Shown here: in pieces, positions 51,918 through 61,766 of the stretch
Layout of the letters: every line of letters begins with the position of its first letter
Numbering within the stretch: position 1 is the first letter of the stretch
Source: Symsagittifera roscoffensis
Taxonomy: Eukaryota > Xenacoelomorpha > Acoela > Convolutidae
DNA: 64,000 nucleotides
Reading direction: 5' to 3'
Assembly: GCF_963678635.1 (NCBI RefSeq)
Contig: NC_087066.1
Location: forward strand, 41,875,338-41,939,337
Made by a program: the position numbers and the translations under genes
Notes under the pieces: generated by a model
What the model saw: the letters and a program-made list of their open reading frames with translations, nothing else
Database searches by the model: none
What the model was told of the DNA's origin: nothing

Positions 51918-52128
51918 CTATCGACGCCGATTTTTTCCACCATGAGGAGACGTTCCACTGCTCGCGTGACTCCGATGTTTCGAGCCTGGTCTAGCGTTAC
52001 TTGCATGTGTTCCACGTGACCCTGGTCGACTCCCTGATGCCCCTGGGCTGCGGTGACTCCTCGCACTGCCATGACTCTTTGAACTTCCTTGACTTCTCTG
52101 ACTGCGACTCGAACTCGGACGATGCGAC
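51918..52128 (-). CDS. Possible 3'-terminal exon encoding a Ser/Arg-rich tail
   Basis: After acceptor TTTGCAG, one frame gives about 69 residues rich in Ser, Arg, His and Gly (SHRPSSSRSQRSQGSSKSHG, later SHRSPGASGSRPGSRGTHAS, ending KNRRR) and then a stop at 51918. GC content is sharply higher than in the surroundings. A second frame across the same DNA is open for 119 residues (Val/Arg-rich), so the frame is uncertain. RS-rich tails occur in RNA-processing proteins, but no other domain is present to confirm this. No upstream exon was found. Confidence 0.35.
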
Positions 52129-52925
52129 CTGCAAACAAAAAATTTCGATTTTCGGCCTGTTTACTCATTAGGTCCAAATTTTTTAAATCAAATTAGCAAA
52201 AAATTGAAAAAGGATTCAAACCTGATGGTTCAAACCAAGCAAATGCCAAAAGTACATTTAAGAAAAATTATTAGTAAAATGCGACATTTCAAACTGTATT
52301 ATGGGCATTTGCTTGATTTGAACATTAGTTTTGAATCATTTGCTTCCAAGTTTTCCTGATTTCCTCATTTCTTAATTAATACGGCTATGTTTACTATATT
52401 TAAAAGTATATGTAAGAAGGTGTCTGGGTCTTTTCTTTTAAACGGTTCGAAGTAGAAAAATTGCTCGTTATATAATTCGGATTTATAATCAATGGACATA
52501 ACAAAACAAGCAAAATTGCAAAATTCGAGCGTGTGTTACTCAAATTGGGTTACTATTAGATAAAAAGGATGAGAGCAAAATGTGCTTCGAATTTCGTCAG
52601 TTACAATATGGTGAAACTTCTTTTGCGAAGTTCGTCGCCAAAACGTTACCCCAAAAAAAGCTGGACAAAATTTAGCCTCTTTTTAGTCACTCAAAGTTTA
52701 TGCTGAAATTAAGTGAGATAAATTCTATCAAAATGATAATTTTATGTAGCCCAGAAAAGTTAATTGGGGGGGGGGGTGAATTAGGTTTTAAAAAAAACAT
52801 TCAAACAGTTCTGTTATATCAAAAATGGTAATTTTGGCTACTATAGAAAAACAAATGTATGTTTACAAAACTTAGATTTTATCTGGATCTATTGCGAAGA
52901 AAGGTGAGGATTCATTCACATTTGC
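52129..52925. other. AT-rich sequence, no gene recognised
   Basis: Contains a G-run at 52767-52776. A pair of inverted words, GGTTCAAACCAAGCAAATGCC and GGGCATTTGCTTGATTTGAA, lies at 52227-52322. No gene. Confidence 0.4.
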
Positions 52926-53110
52926 TTAATTGTTGTTGTTTAATATGGAGGGGACGCATCAGTGAAAACTGCTAATGCGGCGTCTTCACTGCCAACGCCA
53001 TCGTCAAGGCTGCTTCCTCTGTCAAAATTTCTGACCGTCGATCCGAAGAGTTCAAAGCGTGCGGCTGCCGTTCCGTGGCAGACAAGCCAGTGTTCTACAG
53101 TATCTCTATT

Positions 53111-53446
53111 TTAATCACATCTTCTGCACATAGGGTCAATTGACGGGTCCATCAGGTCTCTGTATGCTCGAAACGCTGCATGGTGACCCGACCTCAACCG
53201 AGCTAGGGTAATCGCGTCTTTTCGTGTTTGAATGGCTTCTTTATCCTTCTTCCGTGAGAGTTTGCTATAGACAGTGGCCACTCTGGGGTGGGAGGGTGCA
53301 CCATCTGGGCTGTGGCGGGTCTTCACTGGTAGTTGCTTCGTTAGCAAGGGTGTCGGCCATTTCGTTCCCGGGTATGTCCACGTGGCTCGGTATCCGTTGT
53401 ATAACCGTCTTCGTTGATGTATTTTCAAGGCTGCTTTTGTTCTCAA
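53111..53446 (-). pseudogene. LINE C-terminal region after RNase H
   Basis: An open frame of 111 residues with LARLRSGHHAAFRAYRDL and DPMCRRCD, the arrangement typical of the region after RNase H in RNase-H-bearing LINEs (a short Leu/Arg segment and a C-x2-C knuckle). It is in a different frame from the RNase H ORF. Confidence 0.6.
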
Positions 53447-53459
53447 ATGTATCAGTAGA

Positions 53460-53840
53460 TTAGTTGTTTAGGAACAGCACCAGAGATTGACTATCCGAGT
53501 AAATCAGTACCTTCCGGACATCAGGCGCTGCCTTTATTTCCCACTCTGTCGCGCTCAGCATCGCTTCTCTTTCTTCGTAGGGCGACGTCAGCTCTCTGCC
53601 TTTGATCTTCACCTCACTCACCACTGTCGGGTTCTCTGGATTGCCTCTAGTGACGACAACTCCTGCTACTCCCTTATTGGTAACTGCCGCAGCTGATCCG
53701 TCGGTGTAGATTACGACGTCGGCCCCATAGTCTGCGATGAGCTCCAGTGCTTTCTCCGCTCCTTTCTCTATTCCGTCCAGCTGAGTGTACGACTCCCAAT
53801 TGTCATCGCGTTCTCGCTTGGGGCCCTCTCTGTTCTCCAC
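53460..53840 (-). pseudogene. LINE RNase H domain
   Basis: This 126-residue frame contains DVVIYTDGSAAAVTNKGVAG (first catalytic Asp), EEREAMLSATEWEI (catalytic Glu) and KVLIYSDSQSLV (second Asp). The final Asp region lies beyond a frame break in the next entry. RNase H removes RNA from the RNA:DNA hybrid during reverse transcription. Confidence 0.85.
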
Positions 53841-54099
53841 CGCGGCAGGAAATTGCTTGCCGACGCGTCTCGCCTGCTGTTTCCAGTTGCTTCTCGTGAG
53901 TCTGTGAGGGGGGCCGAGGTCTGCTGGCTACTTCTCACGGATGGTTGGTGTGCGCTCGCGTCGCCTTCTCTCAGGACACTGCAGTGAGCCTTCTGCTGAA
54001 GGTGTGATAGCTGGGGTGGAGCAGGATTGCCCAGTCACTCTTCTCAGCGCCTTGTTCTGGGCCCTGTCCAGTCTGTCCAGCTGAGACGCCGAGAGCCAG

Positions 54100-55929
54100 G
54101 GTTGCCAATCCGATGCAGCGTAATCAGACATCAGCTGAAATGACATCGACAAGCGGGTCGATGAAGCACAGGAACAGCAGGGGGGGGGGCAACACCGAGC
54201 CCTGCGGGACTCTTCGGCAAATTCTCAAAAACTTGCCGATCGAGTTCGCGTACTGCACTCTTTCTTGTCTGTTTTTGAGGAAGCCAGCATTTCATCCCAG
54301 CAATTCATCGAAGGATTTTAAGGGGAACATCTTTTTCCATTTCCATCATCGTCCCAAGAAGCTCCTGTCACCAAACTCTGTCATAGGCTCTGTCTCCAAA
54401 CTTCTGAAACTCGCCTGAAAACTCCACCTTGCTGCTCGGTCTGCCTGCTTTGCGGAGCGGGATGATCGTCTTCTTTTGGTACTCCTGCGCGCAAATCGGA
54501 GTTTTCCTTCGGGTTGTACTATTCGAGCCGAGTTCGTGCCCTGGGGGACTCCTGCGGGACTCCTTGGCAAATTCTCAAAAACCTGCCAATCGAGTTCGCC
54601 TACTGCACTCTTCCTTGTCTGTTTTTCAGGAAGCCAGCAATTCATCCCAGCAATTCATCGAAGGATTTTAAGGGGGACATCTTTTTCCATTTCCATCATC
54701 GTCCCAAGAAGCTCCTGTCTCCAAACTCTGTCAAAGGCTCTGTCTCCAAACTTCTTCTGAAACTCGCCTGAAAACTCCACCTTGCTGCTCGGTTTGCCTG
54801 CTTTGCGGAGCGGGATGATCGTCTCGTTTTGCCACTACTGCGCGCAAATCGGAGTTTTCCTTCGGTTTGTACTATTCGAGCCGATTTTGCGTCCTGCGGG
54901 ACTCCTTGGCAATTTCTCAAAAACCTGCCGATCGAGTTCGCGTAATGCACTCTTCCTTGTCTGTTTTTCACGAAGCCAGCAGTTCATCCCAGCAATTCAT
55001 CGAAGGATTTTAAGGGGGACATCTTTTTCCATTTCCATCATTGTCCCAGGAAGCTCCTGTTTCCAAACTCTGTCATAGGATCTGCCTCCAAACTTCTTCT
55101 GAAACTCGTCACTGATTGACTAAGTAATGCGGACCACTTGGTCTTCGCAGCTCCTGCCTTTTCGGAAGCCTGCTTGGCTGTCAGTAAGCCAACCTCTTGT
55201 CTCTGCCAGGTAGCTCAGTCTGCCGGCTATCATTCTCTTCAACGTCTTAACCACACAGGAATTGAGACTAACAGGCCTGAAAACTCCACCTTGCTGCTCG
55301 GTTTGCCTGCTTTGCGGAGCGGGATGATCGTCTCGTTTTGCCACTCCTGCGCGCAAATCCCCGTGCTGATGGACATGTCCAGTAACTCTTGTCTCGCCTC
55401 CTGGCCTTGCGTTTTCAAAAAGGTGGGGGATGCCATCTGGAAATGCTGCTCCTTTCGTTTTCATGTATTTGATAGCCGCTTTCATTTCTTCCACGTTGAA
55501 GTCTCTGAGGCTCTCGTCGTTGACCCAGGGGACACGGAGGCAGTTCTTCAGTTCGCGGTTCCTGTCCCCCTCCTCCTTGTTGAACTCGAATCTGCTGATC
55601 CCACTGCTATCCACTTTCTTCAAATCAGACGTGATGGTTCTCCCTTTGTGGTTCAACGCTTCGTTTACCGGGGTAGCATCAGGCCTGCCACTAAGCGAGC
55701 CGACCAGGCTCCACATTCTGCTGAAGTCGGGGTTCTGGACCAGCTCTTCCAAGTATTTCAACATCGACTTCTTTTCTCTTTGCACACTGAAGGCGTCCTT
55801 CACTTGTCTAGTGGCTTCTAGCCAATCCTCTCTACTCGTGCTCAATTGGCGGCAAAGTCTGTTCCTCTTCTGGACGAGGACCCTGATCTCAGGGCTCAAG
55901 GGGGCTAGCTTGGCCTTCTTGAGTTTCAT
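54100..55929 (-). pseudogene. LINE reverse transcriptase, frameshifted, internally deleted and triplicated
   Basis: The upstream part (55929-55120) gives an N-terminal RT region ending in GWLTDSQAGFRKGRSCEDQV, a conserved RT block. Two frameshifts lie at about 55415 and 55280; the true middle reads in another frame with NETIIPLRKAGKPSSKVEF. After 55115 the order is scrambled by tandem units. The next block F-C-V-PQGS-type survives only as fragments (ICQGVPQ, LLFLCFIDPLVDVISADV). The Y/F-x-D-D box is absent. The end at about 54100 continues with SQLDRLDRAQNKALRRVTG, the usual start of the connection region. Confidence 0.75.
54222..55115 (-). repeat. Tandem triplication inside the LINE RT (about 350-bp units)
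   Basis: The word TTCTCAAAAACYTGCC starts at 54222, 54572 and 54914, giving periods of 350 and 342 bp. Each unit joins a segment that matches 55276-55360 (AAACTCCACCTTGCTGCTCG, etc.) to one that normally lies several hundred bases away in RT. A deletion therefore fused two RT segments first, and the fused unit was then amplified. Confidence 0.8.
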
Positions 55930-56424
55930 TCTGACAACAGTCTCCTGGGCTGCGGCCCTGAGTGTCTCACTGAAGGGTAGAAGTCACCCGTCCTCTTCTC
56001 CACTTCCTCGCTTAATTTTGCCCAATCGACGCATTTGTTGCGCCACTTCGCGCTCGCTTTCTATGTCTTCGTGACACTGACTTTGCTCCAAGATCTTCCC
56101 CAAGCGTCCATTAGACATTGCTCATCATTGCGGAAGGAACGAGGAACAGGACCAAAGTACTCCCATTTCCTAAACGTCTGTTAGTGCACGTGCTCGATCC
56201 ATCTTTGACACACAGAAGGTCGTTGTCCGCGATCCACTCTTCTATACTCTCTACTCTGCTGTCGCTCGGCTGAGCAAGGTCTCACAGAATCGAGTGCCCA
56301 TTGAAGTCACCTCCAGTGAAGCAGTTCGCTCCTGTCGGTAGCTGACAGAAGACTATGTCTTCTTCATCCGTGTCTCTGTTTGGCGGAGTGTAAACAGTCG
56401 AAAACGTCAGCCACTATAGTTTGC

Positions 56425-56844
56425 TCACACCCGCACTCTGAACGAGCTGGATTCCACGATCCCCATCTGTTGGTTCCAGCCGGGTCTATTCTCGTAGAAC
56501 AAGTATTTCTTCACATACGACAGAAGACCTCCTCTTTTTTGGTCGTCGTCTCTGTCAGTTCTGATGCAAGCATACCCTTGTACCTTTGGGGACTTGTTCT
56601 TCTTCTGCAGCTTGTACTCCTGAACAAGAGCCACGTCGATTTCAAGGTTGTGCATCCTCTCTGCCGGCTCGGTGCTTTTGGTGGAGATCCCATTCGCGTT
56701 CCACTGTAGCACTTTAAGCTTCGGTCTTGTCATCTTTTCTTCGTACTGTGCCGGTTCCACTGGTACCGTCATGTTCTCCGACTCTGGTGTGCTGCCTCTT
56801 CTCTCGGCGCACCCGCTGCAAATACAGCCCTGGTGGTTCGGCAT
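56425..56844 (-). pseudogene. LINE apurinic-type endonuclease domain, N-terminal part
   Basis: This 139-residue frame contains KLKVLQWNANGISTK, the WNANG motif, and IDVALVQEYKLQ with the catalytic Glu, followed by a Tyr/Arg segment. The remainder of the endonuclease is broken downstream. A C-x2-C pair near its start (GCICSGC) may belong to the preceding finger. Confidence 0.8.
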
Positions 56845-57470
56845 TTAATAAAAGTGTTCCACCTGCTTTCTGGTGAACCCTAATCGGAAAACATACACCT
56901 TGTGCCAGTGCCCTTGACACTGCTCACACCTCACCGGGACTGCGTTAGTTGCGATCGTGCGCTTGCACCCTCTGCATCTCTTCTCCTCTCGGTTGACAAG
57001 GGGAGTTGGCTCTGCACAATCAAGGTCAGGGGTCTGCCTGCGAACGTCTCTGTCGTCTCTCGTGTGGTTCGTCCGTGCAGGGTACATCTCCAGGCTGCTG
57101 CGGAGTATCTGCTGATTCTGCTGCACGCAGTCTTTTTGTGACACATTATGGGACAGCTGTCATTGGCACGCTGGACTCCTGCGCTGGCCCTCAGCTTGAT
57201 GCAGCATCTGCTGCATTCCTCTGCTCTGCTACTCCGATCGGTTGACCTGGGGGCTCTTTTGGTTCCCTCGCTTCGTCGGCTCTCCTCACTGTGAGCATTG
57301 CAGCTCCACGGTTCTGTGTTGCCTCTTCTTTGACCACTAGCTTGTGTCTGTCTGCTTGTGGCACACCACACGGCATCACCCTTCTCGACACTCCAGGGCA
57401 GTACTGTCCATTTTCACAGTGCGATCACAATCCTCGCACACCGGTCTTGGGTTGGCCTTCAAATCGCCAG
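56845..57470 (-). pseudogene. LINE N-terminal cysteine-rich region, PHD-like fingers
   Basis: Two cysteine-rich segments recur: RPVCEDCDRTVKMDSTALEC followed by a W-C-H-like end (57470-57350), and CRGCKRTIATNAVPVRCEQC followed by QGHWHKV (57000-56900). Both follow the C-x2-C...C-x2-C...H spacing of PHD-like fingers, which some animal LINEs carry before the endonuclease. Frames are interrupted. Confidence 0.55.
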
Positions 57471-57999
57471 CGTTAGAAAATTCACAGAGGTCATGCGCTG
57501 GCACCATGCTTCTGTTTGACGAAAAAAAAAAACACTCTTCGTATCTTCGGTCGTCTCAGCGCGCGCTGGACGATTCCATGGCTGGATGCATTGTCCCGAT
57601 TCTTTCGTGCGGTAACCCGGGGCTCCTCGTGAAGGATGCATCCGTGACCTGGTTTTGTTGTTGTTTACAGGGGTGGCAATTCTTATTTAGGTGATATCAA
57701 AATGATTGTCAAGGAAATCAGTTTAAACGTTATTTTGTCGGGCTACAAGAGAGTCCAGCATTTACATAATTTAATCAGCAATATACTCGTTGTTCAACTA
57801 CATTTTTATATAAATAGAATAACAAACTCACATAAATTTAATTCTTGAATTTGATGTTTATAGGGCTGGCAAAATTTAACTGGATACCGCAGGGGGTGCG
57901 ATTTTCAAGGATATCATTTTGTTTATTATATTGCTGGGTTACATGAGATGCCAGCAAAAACATGATTTAATTAGCAATTAACCCGTTCTTTTAGCTAAT

Positions 58000-58494
58000 T
58001 GTTCCGACTTTTGTAACGAAAGTAACGATATTTTGGGGTGGTTTTTTTAGACAAACTTCATCTTTTTGATTTTTTATATCATTCAAAAAGTAATATTGTT
58101 CTGAGCTTGAATTTGAAAAGATATTTCACCTGTGATAATTTTTTGCAAAAATATGGGGTTTAACGATTGCCGTTTTATCCAATTTTGGCGAATTAACGAG
58201 CAATACATTTCTCGCTATTAAAGAACAAACGGAGAATTAATCCCTCTTAAAAATCGTTTCAAATTGTTGAAGGAAATTTTTTTGAATTAATTTATTTGTT
58301 ACTAGGAGCAAAAGGTATCACTTGCATTTAATATGGGGTGTGTGGGGATAAATTTTACAAAAAATTTCAAGTTTTTAATTTTTTTCTTTTCGTTTTATTT
58401 TATTACACTTCATTTTTTCATATTATTACTGCTCCATAGACCTGAAAAGGCAGTCAGAGCAATCAAGGCTTCGCTTTGACACAAGCAGTCTTGT
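58000..58494 (-). mobile_element. Hairpin-ended non-autonomous repeat, copy 4 (inverted, diverged)
   Basis: Begins GTTCCGACTTTTGTAACG and ends ACAAGCAGTCTTG, the reverse orientation of the copies at 47-51 kb, with the hairpin degraded (AAGGCTTCGCTTTG). More diverged than the others. Confidence 0.55.
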
Positions 58495-58780
58495 TTTTGA
58501 TATACTTACAGTAGTTATAAACGATCTATTTTTGAGTAGGACTTCCATCCCAAGATAAGCAAATTAAATAGTACCATATTGTTTCTGCCAAAACTCTCGA
58601 ACTAGGTTTTTTTCTAGTCACTTTCAGACTAATGACAAATCAAGCTAAGAAAATGAGCTAAATACACTTTTTTTCCCCAGACAAAAAAAAACATAGCCAA
58701 CAGAAACTTGGAAAAACTCAATGAGCAAAAGTAAACAAAAAAAAACACTGACTTGTTTTTTGTTTAAAATTTCAACTTAC
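58495..58780. other. AT-rich sequence, nothing recognised
   Basis: Short spacer between the inverted repeat copy and the degenerate tandem-repeat field. No gene. Confidence 0.4.
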
Positions 58781-60500
58781 GAATTTACCAGAAAAAAAAT
58801 TTGAAAGCCAGTTTCTATCATTCCATCGACTCGCAAAAAGTAAGTTGTTGTTCTGATCAAACTGTTTGTTCAAAAAAACGTCGGACAGTTTCATGTTTAA
58901 CCAGGTCGTGAATCAAAGATCGAATCGGTTCAAGAAAAATTTACGTTTTTCAAAGCAAGCTCTGAAACTTCGAAAAATTTCGTGAAATTCTATGAAATTT
59001 GAAACTATTTTAAGTTATTTTTCAGAGCAAGTTTATTTGCGAAAAAAAAATTTTTTTTTCAGTTTTTATCAGCAAGCTAAACCAGTTATAAAACATTGAA
59101 TAAATGAAGTTATTTCGTAGACTAAATCGATTGGAGAAAAATTTTCCAGACCAGTCATTTCAGCTAAGAAACTTTGAATTACTTTGAATTACTTCGACCA
59201 AAGAATTTTTATAAAATTTGAGAAGCTTTGAAGATTTGAAAAACTTCAAGTTGTTTCACAGAGCGATCCTAAGCGAGCGGTAAAATTTTGATAATTTTCA
59301 ATTTGTTTCAGAGCGAATCAATTAGCGAAAACTTCAAGTTATCTAATGAAACTGCAACAAAATTAAAAAGTTTTCAGTTGTTTGTTCAACCGAATCGTTT
59401 GCCAAAAAAGTTTTTCTACACAAGCTATTTGAGCGATGATCTCAAAAAATTCCGAGCTGTTTCTTGAATCAAATTCTTGTGCAAAAAATAGTTTTCCAAT
59501 GCACGTTATTTCAGCAAGAACTTTTGAATTATTCACGTTGTCTATTAGAGGAAAAAAGTTCGCGAAAGTGTGAAAATTTTCGCAGTAAACCATTGAAAAA
59601 AAAGTTTCTGAAATGATTGAAATTTTTCTCAGCTAGCTATTCCAGCGAGGAACTTGAACAAACTTAATAGTTTTTTAGACCGAATCGTTTGCAAAAAAAA
59701 ATAGAATCTTCCTATTCAAGTTGTTCAAGCAAAAAAAATTTGAAATTTTCAGAGTTATTTCACAAAGCGAAATGAATTTCGAAAAATTCAGGCTTTTTCA
59801 TTTGCCATACAAGCGATGAAACCATTCAAAATTTTGCAGAGTTTAAGTTTTTCTCAGAGCAAGCTATTCAAGCTATGAAACTGTGAAGCATTTCAAGTTA
59901 TTTCCTTGAGCATATCGAAAGGCAGAAAATTCAAGTTTTTCTATTGATGCCATTCAGACGTTGAAGTAATGCAAAGTTAGTTTTTAGACCTAACTGGTTT
60001 GCCGAAAGTTCAAACTTTTGTATCCAAGCTATGCAAGCAATGAGAATTCAAAACACTTCAATTCATTTCACTAAGTAAATCAGTAATTTTTTCTGAAGCA
60101 AGCTATTTAGGCTACAAATTAGTTATTTCAAAGACCAAATCGGTTCACGAAGAGTTGACGTTTTTCTAAGCAACCTAATCAAGCTTTAAAATTTTGAGAA
60201 ATTTCATTTTATATCATAGACTGAATCGCTTCGTGAAAATTTAAGTTTTTCTCTGCATGTATTCAATTTATGAAAATTTGAAAAATTTCGAGTTATAACA
60301 TTGACTGATTGAAAAATTTAAGTTTTTATAAGCAAGCTATTCTGAGCTGCGACACTTCCACACTTCAAGTTACTCCATAGACGAGTTGGGTTCATGAAAA
60401 GCTTAAGTTTTACAAGCAAGGTAATCAAGCTGTACCAACTTGAAATATTTCAAGTTATTTCTTAGCGTGAATCATCAATCAGTAAATTTTCCAAGCATGG
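58781..60500. repeat. Degenerate tandem-repeat field, about 80-bp period
   Basis: The same phrase order recurs along 1.7 kb: 'TTCAAGTTATTTC-TAGAC', 'GAATCGNTTCG-GAAAA', 'TTCAAGTTTTTCTAAGC', 'AAGCTATTCAAGC', 'ATGAAACTTTG'. Distances between successive 'TTATTTC' positions in 59898-60452 are mostly 77-89 bp. The copies are heavily diverged, so it is an old minisatellite-like array. Its right end is included in the 2-kb macro-repeat. Confidence 0.6.
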
Positions 60501-61766
60501 AGGTTGTTGTTTTTAGTTTATTAGTTTCAGACAGAAAAGAATCTGTGGACGCAAAATTTTTGAATAACAAGTAGAAAGGAAAATCATATTTAAAAAAAAC
60601 TCTGTAAAGTTCTAGACTGAATGATTCTTAGAATTTCTGACATAAGCTTTTTTAAACGTCGGTTGTGCTCGATAGCGTCTTAGTCATTAGACCTTATGCT
60701 GAAAACATGTCAATCATTTAATAAAAAAAGAAGATATGGCCTTAAAACTCCTCCACTTTTCAGAATAATTTACGAGTGACAATTTTATGACAAAACTAAC
60801 CAAATTTAAGAAAACAGGGTCAATAAGTAAATTTGTTTCACTGGGAAATGAAATAAAGGAATTCCATTTTCGAAAATAGAAGTCAATCACGTTTTTCTTG
60901 ACCTCTACACTTTTGCTGTTCGATAGTAGAGTTTGTATGTTGTGTTAAACTAAATGCGATAAAAAAGTTAGTTCTTGCATCATGCGGTTACAATTTTCTA
61001 TTTTGTTGATTTTTTGAGGTGTCCAAATGTTACCACTACACTTCCCACGCAAACGCTATCGGTTGTCTTCGCATATCAAGAATCATGTATTTATTGATCT
61101 TGTTTAATAAATGCTTTCTTTATAGAAGGTTATCAACTGAGTAAGACATTTGAAAAACTGAAAATTTTAAATGTCGGGTGTGGGGGAGTGAAAAAGAGTC
61201 CGGCAGTTTTTTCGTCGTGCTTTTTCTTGCCCAGATTGTGTATGGCTTTTTATTGGTTGTTCGAGAGAAGGGAGGAAAAAGAGCTGAGTCGAAAGTTTTG
61301 TAAATTAAAATTCAACACTTCTTTCGTAAGTTAAATTATTATAGCCATTGCACAACTGATGTAATCAAGCGGTTGGTTCGCTTACGGCATGTTTTATGCC
61401 ACCTTTGACTATGACTCAAATATTCTACTATTTGACGTCCTATGTCTTCGCAACGCAGTGGATAACGCGCCGGACTTCTAATCCAGAGGTCGGGGGTTCG
61501 AGACTTCTTTTTAATTTCTCACGAAATAACCTTATTTACGGTTTAACTTACTTGAGGATGACTAAAATCATACTTCTGGATGACAAAACTGAAGCAGTGA
61601 TGCACACATACGTCTCATAGAACACTAAAATTTTTGGGTAGGCATCGCACGATCACGCAATTTTTCGATTTTTCATAGTCGCGCTGATGTTCATTATCTA
61701 AATTTGAATTCCAAGTATGAAAAAAAATTTATATAAAAGTAAAAAATATATACCGTTTTGCAAAAA
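59700..61766. repeat. 2-kb tandem macro-repeat, unit 1
   Basis: The phrase TCTTCCTATTCAAGTTG at 59707 recurs at 61774 and 63771, so unit 1 is about 2,067 bp. It contains degenerate 80-bp repeats, a T-rich spacer with GTCGGGTGTGGGGGAGTGAA, and a tRNA-Arg pseudogene (61444). It is clearly more diverged from the other units in its left half than in its right half. Confidence 0.85.
61444..61507 (+). pseudogene. tRNA-Arg(TCT) pseudogene in macro-repeat unit 1
   Basis: GTCTTCGCAACGCAGTGGAT, then the intact anticodon arm CCGGACTTCTAATCCAG and GGTCGGGGGTTCGAGAC match the tRNA-Arg(TCT) genes at 16.5 kb over about 62 bases. The T-stem 3' half and the acceptor 3' strand are missing, so no cloverleaf can form. 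The B box GGTTCGAGAC is nearly intact and could still bind TFIIIC. Confidence 0.8.

Larger units (their letters stand above)
52926..57700 (-). mobile_element. Broken LINE retrotransposon (PHD-like fingers, endonuclease, RT, RNase H)
   Basis: Reading on the minus strand: cysteine-rich fingers (57470-56850), APE-type endonuclease start (56844-56425), reverse transcriptase (55929-54100, scrambled), RNase H (53840-53460), a C-terminal region with a CRRC knuckle (53446-53111), and a 3' end near 52926 with AACAACAACAATT. This order with RNase H resembles LINEs of the I/R1/LOA kind. Several frameshifts, loss of the RT catalytic box and an internal triplication make it inactive. The 5' boundary is approximate. 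Confidence 0.8.

Noticed and set aside
61444-61507. Functional tRNA-Arg genes in the 2-kb array
   Set aside because: The 3' acceptor strand and half of the T stem are missing, so no cloverleaf is possible.
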